This document shows positions 42,108-50,731 of a stretch of DNA of 64,000 bases, piece after piece. The notes beneath the pieces are model-generated. The model saw nothing but the letters and a program-made list of their open reading frames with translations, was not told where the DNA came from and searched no databases. Positions within the stretch are counted from its first letter, which is position 1, and every line of letters starts with the position of its first letter. Source of the stretch: Mycobacterium sp. 1274761.0 (GTDB taxonomy: Bacteria > Actinomycetota > Actinomycetes > Mycobacteriales > Mycobacteriaceae); NCBI RefSeq assembly GCF_001668615.1, contig NZ_LZMC01000108.1, forward strand, positions 1-64,000, read 5' to 3'. The translations under genes were made by a program, and so were the position numbers.

Positions 42108-42926
42108 GTGACTAGCTTCGACGGCGATACGGCCTCGAGCGTGTCCGACGCGCTGGCTGAAGCCGCGGACCCGGCGACCGTGATCGCAGACGAGGCCGCC
42201 GAGTCTCTCGAGCAGACGACTGCGGCCGAGGCCGTCGAGGATGCGCCGCTCGACTCCGAGGACTCCGAGGATGCGGCCCCGGCCGAACCGGAAGAAGAAG
42301 AAGACGAGGATCCGGCCGTCGCGCTCAAGAAGGAGCTGCGGCTCAAGCCGGGCGAGTGGTACGTCATCCACTCGTATGCCGGTTACGAGAACAAGGTGAA
42401 GGCCAACCTCGAAACCCGCGTGCAGAACTTGGACGTCGGCGACTACATCTTCCAGGTCGAGGTGCCCACCGAAGAGGTCACCGAGATCAAGAACGGCCAG
42501 CGCAAGCAGGTCAACCGCAAGGTGCTGCCCGGCTACATCCTGGTCCGCATGGAGCTCAACGACGAGTCGTGGGGCGCGGTGCGCAACACGCCGGGCGTCA
42601 CCGGTTTCGTCGGCGCCACGTCGCGGCCGTCGCCGCTGGCGCTGGACGACGTCGTCAAGTTCCTGCTGCCGCAGGGTCCGGCGAAGAAGGCGGGCAAGGC
42701 CGCTTCGACGGCCGCCGCCGCCGAGACCGGTGGAATAGAGCGGGCACCCATCGAGGTTGATTTCGAGGTCGGTGAGTCTGTCACAGTCATGGACGGCCCG
42801 TTCGCGACGTTGCCGGCTTCGATCAGCGAGGTCAATGCCGAACAGCAGAAGCTCAAGGTGCTGGTGTCGATCTTCGGCCGCGAAACACCCGTCGAACTGA
42901 CCTTCAACCAGGTCGCCAAGATCTAG
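42108..42926 (+). CDS. nusG: Transcription termination/antitermination protein NusG
   Basis: This 272-residue NusG has an acidic N-terminal extension of about 75 residues (EDSEDAAPAEPEEEEDED), then the NGN domain (WYVIHSYAGYENKVKANLETR, LPGYILVRMEL) and a C-terminal KOW domain (GESVTVMDGPFATLPASISEV). It links RNA polymerase to ribosomes or Rho. GTG 42108 is 26 bases after secE. It is the partner of the ribosomal operon rplK-rplA downstream. Confidence 0.95.
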   Translation: MTSFDGDTASSVSDALAEAADPATVIADEAAESLEQTTAAEAVEDAPLDSEDSEDAAPAEPEEEEDEDPAVALKKELRLKPGEWYVIHSYAGYENKVKANLETRVQNLDVGDYIFQVEVPTEEVTEIKNGQRKQVNRKVLPGYILVRMELNDESWGAVRNTPGVTGFVGATSRPSPLALDDVVKFLLPQGPAKKAGKAASTAAAAETGGIERAPIEVDFEVGESVTVMDGPFATLPASISEVNAEQQKLKVLVSIFGRETPVELTFNQVAKI

Positions 42927-42933
42927 CGATTTA

Positions 42934-42970
42934 GGCGTGAAAACCCGCGCTGAGCGCAGGAAATCACGCC
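42934..42970 (+). other. Hairpin in the nusG-rplK spacer
   Basis: GGCGTGA (42934-42940) pairs perfectly with TCACGCC (42964-42970). Inside, CCCGCG and CGCAGG form a second stem with one mismatch, around a short loop. The structure lies 24 bases before the rplK start and may regulate or process the transcript. No U-tract follows, so it is not a standard terminator. Confidence 0.5.
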
Positions 42971-42994
42971 GAATTCGCCAAGGAAAGGAAGAGC

Positions 42995-43423
42995 ATGGCC
43001 CCGAAGAAGAAAGTCATCGGGCTGATCAAGCTGCAGATCCAGGCCGGGCAGGCCAATCCCGCCCCGCCGGTCGGTCCCGCGCTCGGCCAGCACGGCGTCA
43101 ACATCATGGAGTTCTGCAAGGCGTACAACGCCGCGACCGAGAATCAGCGCGGCAACGTCATCCCCGTGGAGATCACCGTCTACGAGGACCGCAGCTTCAC
43201 GTTCAACCTGAAGACCCCGCCGGCGGCCAAGCTGCTGCTGAAAGCCGCAGGCGTGCAGAAGGGTTCGGGTGAACCGCACAAGACCAAGGTCGCGAAGGTG
43301 ACCTGGGATCAAGTGCGCGAGATCGCCGAGACCAAGAAGGAAGACCTGAACGCCAACGACATCGATCAGGCCGCCAAGATCATCGCCGGCACCGCCCGGT
43401 CGATGGGGATCACCGTCGAATAG
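42995..43423 (+). CDS. rplK: 50S ribosomal protein L11
   Basis: L11 is part of the GTPase-associated centre of the 50S subunit. The 142-residue protein is canonical (KKVIGLIKLQIQAGQANPAPPVGPALG, VIPVEITVYEDRSF, IIAGTARSMGI). ATG 42995 has AAGGAAAGG upstream. It is in the nusG-rplK-rplA unit; its mRNA contains a hairpin in each flanking spacer. Confidence 0.97.
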   Translation: MAPKKKVIGLIKLQIQAGQANPAPPVGPALGQHGVNIMEFCKAYNAATENQRGNVIPVEITVYEDRSFTFNLKTPPAAKLLLKAAGVQKGSGEPHKTKVAKVTWDQVREIAETKKEDLNANDIDQAAKIIAGTARSMGITVE

Positions 43424-43440
43424 CACAAGTGATTCGACGG

Positions 43441-43496
43441 TGAGTCTGCGCTGACGGCGCAAAGTGCGAGTAAGCATCGCCGTGAACGCAGACTCA
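43441..43496 (+). other. Extended stem-loop in the rplK-rplA spacer
   Basis: TGAGTCTGCG (43441-43450) and CGCAGACTCA (43487-43496) are perfect complements. Inside, after a 3x3 internal loop, ACGGCG (43454-43459) pairs with CGCCGT (43478-43483), leaving an 18-base loop. The helix is about 16 bp in total and sits between two ribosomal genes of one operon. Confidence 0.6.
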
Positions 43497-43564
43497 ACAA
43501 CCAGGAAGACGTGGGAGGGCTGGCATCGGCCCGCAAACCACAACTCAGCAACTAGGAGACACCA

Positions 43565-44272
43565 ATGAGCAAGACAAGCAAGGCATATCTCGAAGCCGCC
43601 GAGAAGGTGGACCGGGCGCGGCTGTACTCGCCGCTGGAGGCCGCCAAGCTGGCCAAGGAGACGTCCTCGAAGAAGCAGGACGCGACGGTCGAGGTCGCCA
43701 TCCGCCTCGGCGTGGACCCCCGCAAGGCCGACCAGATGGTGCGCGGCACGGTCAACCTGCCGCACGGTACCGGTAAGACCGCCCGCGTCGCGGTGTTCGC
43801 CGTCGGCGACAAGGCCGCCGAGGCCGAGGCCGCAGGCGCCGACGTGGTCGGCAGCGACGACTTGATAGAGAAGATCCAGGGCGGCTTCCTCGACTTCGAC
43901 GCTGCGATCGCCACGCCCGATCAGATGGCCAAGGTCGGCCGCATCGCCCGTATCCTCGGCCCGCGTGGCCTGATGCCGAACCCCAAGACCGGCACCGTCA
44001 CCCCTGACGTCACCAAGGCCGTCAACGACATCAAGGGCGGCAAGATCAACTTCCGTGTCGACAAGCAGGCCAATCTGCACTTCGTCATCGGAAAGGCGTC
44101 GTTCGACGAGAAGTCGCTTGCCGAGAACTACGGCGCCGCGATCGACGAGATCCTGCGGGCCAAGCCGTCGTCGTCGAAGGGTCGTTACCTGAAGAAGATC
44201 GTCATCTCGACGACCACCGGCCCCGGCATCCCAGTCGACCCGTCGGTCACCCGCAACTTCGCCGAGGCGTAG
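43565..44272 (+). CDS. rplA: 50S ribosomal protein L1
   Basis: L1 forms the mobile stalk of the 50S subunit and, in many bacteria, represses its own operon by binding mRNA. The 235-residue protein is canonical (KTSKAYLEAAEKVDRARLYSPL, GPRGLMPNPKTGTVTPDV, NYGAAIDEILRAKPSSSKGRY). It starts with ATG 43565 after TAGGAG. The spacer upstream carries a stem-loop that L1 might recognise, but this is inference. Confidence 0.97.
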   Translation: MSKTSKAYLEAAEKVDRARLYSPLEAAKLAKETSSKKQDATVEVAIRLGVDPRKADQMVRGTVNLPHGTGKTARVAVFAVGDKAAEAEAAGADVVGSDDLIEKIQGGFLDFDAAIATPDQMAKVGRIARILGPRGLMPNPKTGTVTPDVTKAVNDIKGGKINFRVDKQANLHFVIGKASFDEKSLAENYGAAIDEILRAKPSSSKGRYLKKIVISTTTGPGIPVDPSVTRNFAEA

Positions 44273-44289
44273 GCGAAGCCGGAGCCGAA

Positions 44290-44925
44290 GTGCGTAGGCT
44301 CGCAGCGGGTTTCGTCACGCTGGCGCTGGCCGGCGCACCAGTTGCCGCTGCCGAGCCCGCCACCGCGGCGCAGGCCGGCTTCGTCGACGTCCACAGCGTC
44401 GTTCCCGACGCCGTGGTGGATCTTCGCTATGCGACCGCCGACAACTTCGTCGGCAAGCCGTTGTATCCGCCCGACGCGCGATGCCTGGTGCACGAATCGC
44501 TGGCACCCGGAGTGGTCAAGGCAGCCGACGCGCTTCGGGCCCGGGGCGTGAAGCTGGTGTTCTGGGACTGCTACCGCCCGCATGCGGTGCAGGTCGAAAT
44601 GTTCGCCGCCGTGTCCGACCCGAACTGGGTCGCGCGGCCCGGCACCATGGCGCGCAGCCACGAGTCGGGTCGTTCCGTCGACGTCACGCTGGCCGACGCG
44701 CACTACGGCTGGCCCGTCGATATGGGCACTGGTTTCGACGACTTCTCGCCACGTGCACAGGCTTTCGCGACCGAAGGGGTGAGCGCGCAGCAGCAGGCCA
44801 ACAGGGCGCTGCTGCGCGACGGCATGAAAGCCGGCGGGCTGACCGTGTACTCCGGCGAGTGGTGGCATTTCGACGGCCCCGACGCCGACGTGGGTCGGCC
44901 GATCCTCGACGTGCCGCTGACCTAG
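44290..44925 (+). CDS. Secreted D-alanyl-D-alanine dipeptidase (VanX-like)
   Basis: The GTG at 44290 begins a signal peptide (RRLAAGFVTLALAGAPVAAA). The 211-residue protein is a M15D-type zinc dipeptidase: SHESGRSVDVTLAD matches the HxxGxAxD zinc motif with Ser in place of Ala, and EWWHFD supplies Glu and His. It cuts D-Ala-D-Ala or related peptides in the periplasm. It lies 17 bases after rplA, so it could be read through. In M. tuberculosis rplA is directly followed by mmaA4, so this is an insertion relative to that species. Confidence 0.85.
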   Translation: MRRLAAGFVTLALAGAPVAAAEPATAAQAGFVDVHSVVPDAVVDLRYATADNFVGKPLYPPDARCLVHESLAPGVVKAADALRARGVKLVFWDCYRPHAVQVEMFAAVSDPNWVARPGTMARSHESGRSVDVTLADAHYGWPVDMGTGFDDFSPRAQAFATEGVSAQQQANRALLRDGMKAGGLTVYSGEWWHFDGPDADVGRPILDVPLT

Positions 44926-45794
44926 CGGCCCGGCTTCTCCATCGTGAACTGGCAGACGTCGGTGTAGCCCTGCCGGAAAAGGTCCGCACAACCGGTCAGG
45001 TACTTCATGTAGCGGTCGTAGACCTCCTGCGACTGGATCTCGATCGCCTTGTCCCGGTTGGCTTTCAGCGAGGCGGCCCACATATCCAGCGTCTTTGCGT
45101 AGTGCGGCTGAAGCGATTGCACACGGGTCACGGTGAAACCCGCGTGTTCCCCGTGCTCCTCGACCACGGGGATCGTCGGCAGCCAGCCGCCGGGGAAGAT
45201 CTCGGCCAGGATGAAGCGCGAGAAGTGAACCACCTCAGGGGTTAACGGGATGTTCTTGCGCCGGCGTTCCTGCAGCGTGGTCCGCACGATCGTGTGCAGC
45301 AGCATGATGCCGTCGTCACTCAGCAGCTCGAATGCCTTACGGAAGAAGTCGGTGTAGCGGTCGCTGCCAAAGTGTTCGAAAGCGCCGATCGACACGATGC
45401 GGTCGACGGGTTGCTCGAAGCGCTCCCAGCCCTCGAGCAGGATGCGTCTGCTGCGTGTGGTGTCCACCTCGTCAAGAACCTGTTGCGTGTGGGCGGCCTG
45501 GTTCTTAGACAGTGTGAGACCGACCACATTCACGTCGTACTTTTCGACCGCGCGGCGCAGCGTGGCGCCCCATCCGCAACCAATGTCGAGCAGCGTCATG
45601 CCGGGCCGCAGGTCGAGCTTGCCCAAAGCAAGATCGATTTTGGCGATCTGGGCCTCTTCGAGCGTCATTCCCTCGTTCCGGAAGTACGCGCAGCTGTAGG
45701 TCTGGGTAGGGTCGAGGAAGAGCCGATAGAAGTCGTCAGACAAATCGTAATGGTGCTGCACCTCTTCGAAATGCGGCGTCAATTGCTTGGACAT
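44922..45794 (-). CDS. pcaA: Mycolic acid cyclopropane synthase/methyltransferase (PcaA-like)
   Basis: This 290-residue SAM-dependent methyltransferase of the CmaA/MmaA family acts on mycolate double bonds. SAM motif I is LLDIGCGWGA, with YDLSDDFYRLFLDPTQTYSCAYF at the substrate side and the active-site region VSIGAFEHFGSDRY. The N- and C-terminal sequences (MSKQLTPHFEEVQ and YMKYLTGCADLFRQGYTDV) are those of PcaA, the proximal cis-cyclopropane synthase. In M. tuberculosis pcaA is elsewhere, so this may be a locus-specific paralogue. Its 3' end overlaps vanX-like by 4 bases; its 5' end faces the FAAL gene and an operator-like palindrome. Confidence 0.85.
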   Translation of the reverse strand: MSKQLTPHFEEVQHHYDLSDDFYRLFLDPTQTYSCAYFRNEGMTLEEAQIAKIDLALGKLDLRPGMTLLDIGCGWGATLRRAVEKYDVNVVGLTLSKNQAAHTQQVLDEVDTTRSRRILLEGWERFEQPVDRIVSIGAFEHFGSDRYTDFFRKAFELLSDDGIMLLHTIVRTTLQERRRKNIPLTPEVVHFSRFILAEIFPGGWLPTIPVVEEHGEHAGFTVTRVQSLQPHYAKTLDMWAASLKANRDKAIEIQSQEVYDRYMKYLTGCADLFRQGYTDVCQFTMEKPGR

Positions 45795-45917
45795 CAGCTG
45801 TACCCTCCCCGAAGACCTGACCGCTGAGTAGCCCGGTCACGTGGTCTGAAACCCGGATGAGTCACGTAGCAGTCCGCGACGGTCCGCCGCGACCCAAATA
45901 TGGCAGAACCTCTCATC

Positions 45918-45938
45918 TTTTGACAGTCGCTGTCAAAA
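45918..45938. promoter_or_regulatory. Perfect 21-bp palindrome between pcaA-like and FAAL genes
   Basis: TTTTGACAG and CTGTCAAAA are perfect inverted arms around TCG. The site is 124 bases before the pcaA-like start and 143 before the FAAL start. The form (two 9-bp arms, odd centre) is typical of a TetR-family operator. No TetR gene is in the immediate neighbourhood. Confidence 0.6.
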
Positions 45939-46080
45939 CCGGGGCAATTGTGACCGTTTCGAGACGATCAGGCCGCTTCACACCAGGCGGCAACCGGTGG
46001 CGTCGGCCAAACGAGGATGCGTCACCCATATAGTCCGCGCCGATTCACGACTAGGGCGCTTCATCTCTTAGACTGCGCTT

Positions 46081-47949
46081 ATGGAACGTGCGTCTGTGGA
46101 TGGGGCAGCCCCGGTATGGGCGGGCCGGCTTAAGGCCGAGCCCTACTTTGATGCCGACGGAGGCATCCGGTTGCCGGATGACCTCAGCCTGTCCCAGCTG
46201 CTGGACCACAACATCGACGAGTTCGGTGACGACCTCGCCTACCGCTACATCGACTACAGCCACGACCCCGACGGAACGCCGATCGACATGACCTGGAGCC
46301 AGGTGGGCGTCCGGTCCCAAGCCATTGGTGCCCGGCTCCAGCAGGTGACGACGCGTGGCGATCGGGTGGCAATCTTGTGCCCGCAGGGTCTGGACTACGT
46401 GACGTGCTTCTTCGCCGCCATCCAGGCGGGCAACATCGCGGTTCCGCTGTTCGCACCGGAGCTGCCGGGCCACGCCGAACGCCTGGATGCCGTGCTCACC
46501 GACGCTCTGCCTGCGGCGGTGCTGACGACCACCTCGGCAAGTGAGGCGGTCCAGAAGTTCGTGCGGCTGATGCCGCGTGAAACTAGGCCGCGCATCATCG
46601 CCGTCGACGCCATTCCAGACTCGGTCGGCGCCACGTTCGCGCCATCCAAACTGGACACCGACGACATCGCCTACCTGCAATACACGTCCGGCTCGACCCG
46701 TGCGCCGGCCGGAGTCGAGATCAGCCACCGCGCCGCCGGAACCAATTTTCTGCAGATGGTCCACGCAATCGGCCTCGAGGGCGATTGGGACATCAACGGC
46801 GCCAGCTGGTTGCCGATGTATCACGACATGGGACTGATAATGGTCGTGTTCCCTGTCCTCTACGCCGGCCACCTGACCTTCATGTCGCCGATGGCGTTCG
46901 TTCGTAGGCCCGGGCGGTGGATTCAGATGCTGCACGCCGCATCGCGGTCCTGCCGCATCGTTTCTCCCGCACCGAATTTCGCTTTCGAGCTGGTTGCACA
47001 GCGCGGCCTGCCCAAAAACGATGAGGTGGACCTCAGCAATGTGATTCTCATCAACGGCTCAGAGCCGGTGAGCCTCGATTCGATCACCAAATTCACCGAG
47101 GCGTTTCTGCCGTACGGCCTCTCGAAAACCGCAGTGCGTCCGTCCTACGGGATGGCGGAGGCGACATTGTTCGTCTCGTCGGTTCGTCCGGAGACTGAGC
47201 CGACGGCCATCTATCTTGATCGCGAGCAGTTGGGCAAGGGGCGCGCAGTTCGCGTCGAGCCCGACGCACCCACCGCCCTGGCCCAGGTGTCCTGCGGACA
47301 CGTGTCGGTGAGCCAATGGGCCGCGATCGTGGATCCCGAGACCGGTGAAGAGCTGCCCGACGAGTGTGTGGGCGAAATCTGGTTGCACGGCAACAACATC
47401 GGTCGTGGATACTGGGCACGGCCGGAGGAGACCGAGCACACATTCGGCAACAAGCTGCAGTCCCGGCTCGAATCCGGAACCCACGCGGACGGGGCCGACG
47501 ACGATGCGACGTGGTTACGCACGGGCGACCTAGGCGTGTACATCGACGGCGAGCTCTACATCACGGGCCGGATCAAGGACATGGTCATCGTCGATGGACG
47601 CAATTACTATCCGCAGGACATCGAAGCAACCGTCGCCGAGTCATCCCATGCCATTCGAGCCGGCTTCGTGGCGGCGTTCTCAGTGCCGGCGCGAGAGCTG
47701 CCCAATGGTTCGCCGACCGACACGAGCGAAAAGCTGATCATCGTCGCCGAGCGGGGTCCCGGAGCGGGCCGTGCCGATCCACAACCTATCGCCGACGCTG
47801 TCCGGCGGGCAGTGTCTCGCAAGCACGTCGTCAACGTGTACGACGTGCGGCTGGTCGCCGCGGGTGTCATCCCGCGCACCACCAGCGGCAAGCTGGCTCG
47901 ACGGGCGTGCCGCGCGGAGTACCTCGACGGGACGCTGGGCACCCGTTAG
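46081..47949 (+). CDS. Fatty-acyl-AMP ligase, FadD32-like
   Basis: This 622-residue adenylate-forming enzyme (FAAL type) forms acyl-AMP and passes it to an acyl-carrier or polyketide synthase. Strong similarity to FadD32 in layout: GARLQQVTTRGDRVAILCPQ, YLQYTSGSTRAPAGV, SWLPMYHDMGLI, SYGMAEATLFVS, GRIKDMVIVDGRNYYPQD, and the terminal TTSGKLARRACR lysine. FadD32 itself sits beside pks13, so this is a paralogue placed inside the mycolate methyltransferase cluster. It is divergent from pcaA-like and convergent with mmaA4. No signal peptide or TM. Its partner is unknown. Confidence 0.88.
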   Translation: MERASVDGAAPVWAGRLKAEPYFDADGGIRLPDDLSLSQLLDHNIDEFGDDLAYRYIDYSHDPDGTPIDMTWSQVGVRSQAIGARLQQVTTRGDRVAILCPQGLDYVTCFFAAIQAGNIAVPLFAPELPGHAERLDAVLTDALPAAVLTTTSASEAVQKFVRLMPRETRPRIIAVDAIPDSVGATFAPSKLDTDDIAYLQYTSGSTRAPAGVEISHRAAGTNFLQMVHAIGLEGDWDINGASWLPMYHDMGLIMVVFPVLYAGHLTFMSPMAFVRRPGRWIQMLHAASRSCRIVSPAPNFAFELVAQRGLPKNDEVDLSNVILINGSEPVSLDSITKFTEAFLPYGLSKTAVRPSYGMAEATLFVSSVRPETEPTAIYLDREQLGKGRAVRVEPDAPTALAQVSCGHVSVSQWAAIVDPETGEELPDECVGEIWLHGNNIGRGYWARPEETEHTFGNKLQSRLESGTHADGADDDATWLRTGDLGVYIDGELYITGRIKDMVIVDGRNYYPQDIEATVAESSHAIRAGFVAAFSVPARELPNGSPTDTSEKLIIVAERGPGAGRADPQPIADAVRRAVSRKHVVNVYDVRLVAAGVIPRTTSGKLARRACRAEYLDGTLGTR

Positions 47950-47972
47950 GGGCCCAGGAAAGGCGCTGGCGG

Positions 47973-48869
47973 CTAGGCCGCGGCGCCTTGCTTCAGATAG
48001 GTGACGAGATTGCAGTCGAGCATCTCGTCGGCGAAATAATGTTGGCAGCCGCGCAAGTACTTCATGTACCTGTCGTATATCTCCTCGCTACATACGTCCA
48101 ACACCGTGGCCTTCTTGGCCTCCAAAGTGTCGGCCCAGGTGCGAAGCGTGCGGACATAGTGCGGCTGCAATGAAAGGCATTCGGGCACAACGAATCCCGC
48201 CTTCTGGCCATGCTGCACCATCTTCTTGGCGGTGGGGATGCGGCCGCCGGGGAAGATCTCGGTGATGATGAACTTGATGAACCGCGCCACATCGAACGTC
48301 AGCTTTTTACCGCGCGCCACGTAGTCGTCGGGGTGGAACGCGGTGCTGCTCTGGATCGTCATCCGCCCGTCGTCGGGCAGGATCTCGAACGCGTTGGAGA
48401 AGAAGTCGTCGTAGCGCTCGAAACCGAAGTGTTCGAAGGCCTCGATGGACACGATGCGGTCGACGGGTTGGCTGAACTGCTCCCAGCCGCGCAGCAACAC
48501 CTCATGCGAGCGGTCGGTATCTACGGTGCTCAGCAGGCGCTCGCAGTAGGCGTGCTGGTTCTTCGACAACGTCAAGCCGACCACGTTGACGTCATATTTC
48601 TCCAGCGCCCGCTTCATCGTCGCGCCCCACCCGCACCCGATGTCGAGCAGTGTCATGCCAGGCTTCAGGTCTAGTTTGTCGAGATTCAGATCTGCTTTGG
48701 CAATTTGGGCTTCTTCGAGCGTCATGTCGTCGCGTGCGAAGTACGCACAGCTGTAGGTCCGTGTCGGATCTTGAAATAGCCCGAAAAAGTCGTCGGAAAG
48801 GTCGTAATGCGCTTGAATTTCCTCGAAGTGGGGCTTCATCTGACCCGTGCGCGCGACCGTCTCCGTCAA
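47973..48869 (-). CDS. mmaA4: Hydroxymycolate synthase MmaA4
   Basis: This 298-residue SAM methyltransferase introduces the hydroxyl/methyl that precedes methoxy- and keto-mycolates. SAM motif LLDIGCGWGA; active-site region VSIEAFEHFG. The C-terminal GCQHYFADEMLDCNLVTYL is specific to MmaA4 among paralogues. A TTG at 48869 (GGGAGGCGAG in front) is the start. Its presence predicts oxygenated mycolates. It is the last gene of this minus-strand block of three methyltransferases. Confidence 0.88.
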   Translation of the reverse strand: MTETVARTGQMKPHFEEIQAHYDLSDDFFGLFQDPTRTYSCAYFARDDMTLEEAQIAKADLNLDKLDLKPGMTLLDIGCGWGATMKRALEKYDVNVVGLTLSKNQHAYCERLLSTVDTDRSHEVLLRGWEQFSQPVDRIVSIEAFEHFGFERYDDFFSNAFEILPDDGRMTIQSSTAFHPDDYVARGKKLTFDVARFIKFIITEIFPGGRIPTAKKMVQHGQKAGFVVPECLSLQPHYVRTLRTWADTLEAKKATVLDVCSEEIYDRYMKYLRGCQHYFADEMLDCNLVTYLKQGAAA

Positions 48870-48973
48870 CTCGCCTCCCTAATAATTTGAACGACCATAC
48901 ACGCGATGACCACCTCGAAGCCATTGACGTGGCGGCCGGTCGGCCGGCGAAATTCGACGATTATTAATTTGAA

Positions 48974-49855
48974 TTATTTTTCCAGCGTGAACTGGTTGAT
49001 GTCGACGTAGCCGATTCGGAAACCGTCGGCGGTGCCGCGCAGGAATTTCATATACCGCTCATAGACTTCTTCGGACGCGATGGCGATGGCCTCGTTTTTG
49101 CGGGACTCCAACACCTCGGCCCACATGTCCAATGTCTTGGCGAAGTCGGACTGCAGTGACTGGATGCGGGTCACTGTGAACCCGGCTTTGGTCGAGTGTT
49201 GTTCCACCTTCTCGACAGAGGGCAGCCGTCCGCCGGGGAAGATCTCGGTCATCACGAACTTGATGAAGCGCGCGAACGAAAACGTCAGCGGGATTCCGCG
49301 GTCCTTCATCTCCTGGGGGGTGAGCCCGCAGATCGCGTGCACCATCATCACGCCGTCGTCGGGCATCAGGTCGTGGGCGAACTTGAAGAAGTCGTCGTAG
49401 CGCTCGAACCCGAAGTGCTCCAACGCCTCGACCACGACGATCCGGTCAACCGGCTCCTGGACCTCCGACCAGTCGGCCAGCAGCACCTTGTAGGACCGCG
49501 TGGTGTCTGCCTCGGCGAGGACCCGCCGGCAGAACTCGTACTGGTTCTTGGACAGCGTCACGCCGATGACGTTGACGTCGTAGACCTCCAGCGCGCGCTT
49601 CATCATCGAGCCCCAGCCGCAGCCCACATCGAGCAGCGTCATGCCGGGTTTCAGGTTCAGCTTGCCGAGGCTCAGATCAAGCTTGGCGATCTGCGCCTCT
49701 TCCATCGTCATGTCTTCGCGGGGGAAGTACGCGCAGCTGTAGGTGACCGACGGGTCTGTGAAGAGCTGGAAGAACTCGTTGGAGAGGTCGTAGTGTGCCC
49801 TGACCTCGTCGACGCTCTTGCGCTTCTTCGTCGACGCCGCGGTCCGGTCGACCAT
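48974..49855 (-). CDS. Mycolic acid methyltransferase, divergent paralogue
   Basis: This 293-residue CmaA/MmaA-family protein has SAM motif LLDVGCGWGSMMKRALEVYDV and YDLSNEFFQLFTDPSVTYSCAYF. The N-terminus is unusual (KKRKSVDEVRAHYD) and the active-site strand is VVVEALEHFGFE rather than VSIGAFEHFG. It cannot be assigned to a named enzyme. The ATG at 49855 is directly adjacent to the stop of the upstream paralogue (TAG then ATG), so they are co-translated. It ends 104 bases before mmaA4. Confidence 0.85.
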   Translation of the reverse strand: MVDRTAASTKKRKSVDEVRAHYDLSNEFFQLFTDPSVTYSCAYFPREDMTMEEAQIAKLDLSLGKLNLKPGMTLLDVGCGWGSMMKRALEVYDVNVIGVTLSKNQYEFCRRVLAEADTTRSYKVLLADWSEVQEPVDRIVVVEALEHFGFERYDDFFKFAHDLMPDDGVMMVHAICGLTPQEMKDRGIPLTFSFARFIKFVMTEIFPGGRLPSVEKVEQHSTKAGFTVTRIQSLQSDFAKTLDMWAEVLESRKNEAIAIASEEVYERYMKFLRGTADGFRIGYVDINQFTLEK

Positions 49856-50731
49856 CTATTTTTCCAGTGTGAACTGGTTGACGTCGATGTAGCCGACCCG
49901 GAAGCCGTCGGCGCAACCCCTCAGGTACTTCATGTACCGCTCGTAGACCTCCTCGGACTGGATGGCGATCGCCTCGTCCTTCTTGGCCTCGAGGTTGTCG
50001 GACCAGATGTCCAGGGTCCGGGCGTAGTGCGGCTGCAGCGACTGGCGGCGCGTCAGCGTGAAACCCGCCTTGCTGCTGTGGTCTTCGACCTTCTCGATCG
50101 ACGGCAGCCGGCCGCCGGGGAAGATCTCGGTGATGATGAACTTGACGAACCGGGCGAAGTTGAAGGTCAGCGGCATACCGCGTTCGACCATCTGCGGACC
50201 GGTGAGCGCCGTGATGGTGTGCAGCAACATCACGCCGTCGTCGGGCATCGCCTCGTAGGCGAACCTGAAGAAATCGTCGTAGCGGTCGAAGCCGAAGTGC
50301 TCGAAGGCGCCGATCGACACGATGCGGTCGACGGGCTCGTCGAACTCCTCCCAGCCCTTCAGCATCACCCGCTTGGTCCTGGGGCTGTCGGACTGCTCGA
50401 AGACCTTCTCGACGTGGGCGGCCTGGTTTTTTGACAGCGTCAGGCCAACGACATTGACGTCGTAGCGTTCGATGGCACGCATCATCGTCGCGCCCCAGCC
50501 ACAGCCGACGTCGAGCAGCGTCATCCCCGGCTCGAGGCCCAGCTTTCCCAGCGCCAGGTCGACCTTGGCCCGCTGTGCCTCCTCGAGCGTCATGTCGTCG
50601 CGCTCGAAGTACGCGCAGCTGTAGGTCCGCGACGGGTCCAGGAACAGCGCAAAGAAGTCGTCAGACAGGTCGTAGTGCGCCTGAACGTCTTCGAAGTGCG
50701 GCTTCAGGCTCGCTTTGCCCTTGTCGGCCAT
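49856..50731 (-). CDS. Mycolic acid methyltransferase (CmaA/MmaA2-like)
   Basis: This 291-residue SAM methyltransferase is similar to CmaA and MmaA2 cyclopropane synthases (LKPHFEDVQAHYDLSDDFFALF, LLDVGCGWGATMMRAIERYDV, VSIGAFEHFGFDRYD, YMKYLRGCADGFRVGYIDVNQFTLEK). The start ATG at 50731 follows AGAGAGG. It is the first gene of the operon. Exact position specificity (cis or trans, distal or proximal) is not determined. Confidence 0.87.
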   Translation of the reverse strand: MADKGKASLKPHFEDVQAHYDLSDDFFALFLDPSRTYSCAYFERDDMTLEEAQRAKVDLALGKLGLEPGMTLLDVGCGWGATMMRAIERYDVNVVGLTLSKNQAAHVEKVFEQSDSPRTKRVMLKGWEEFDEPVDRIVSIGAFEHFGFDRYDDFFRFAYEAMPDDGVMLLHTITALTGPQMVERGMPLTFNFARFVKFIITEIFPGGRLPSIEKVEDHSSKAGFTLTRRQSLQPHYARTLDIWSDNLEAKKDEAIAIQSEEVYERYMKYLRGCADGFRVGYIDVNQFTLEK

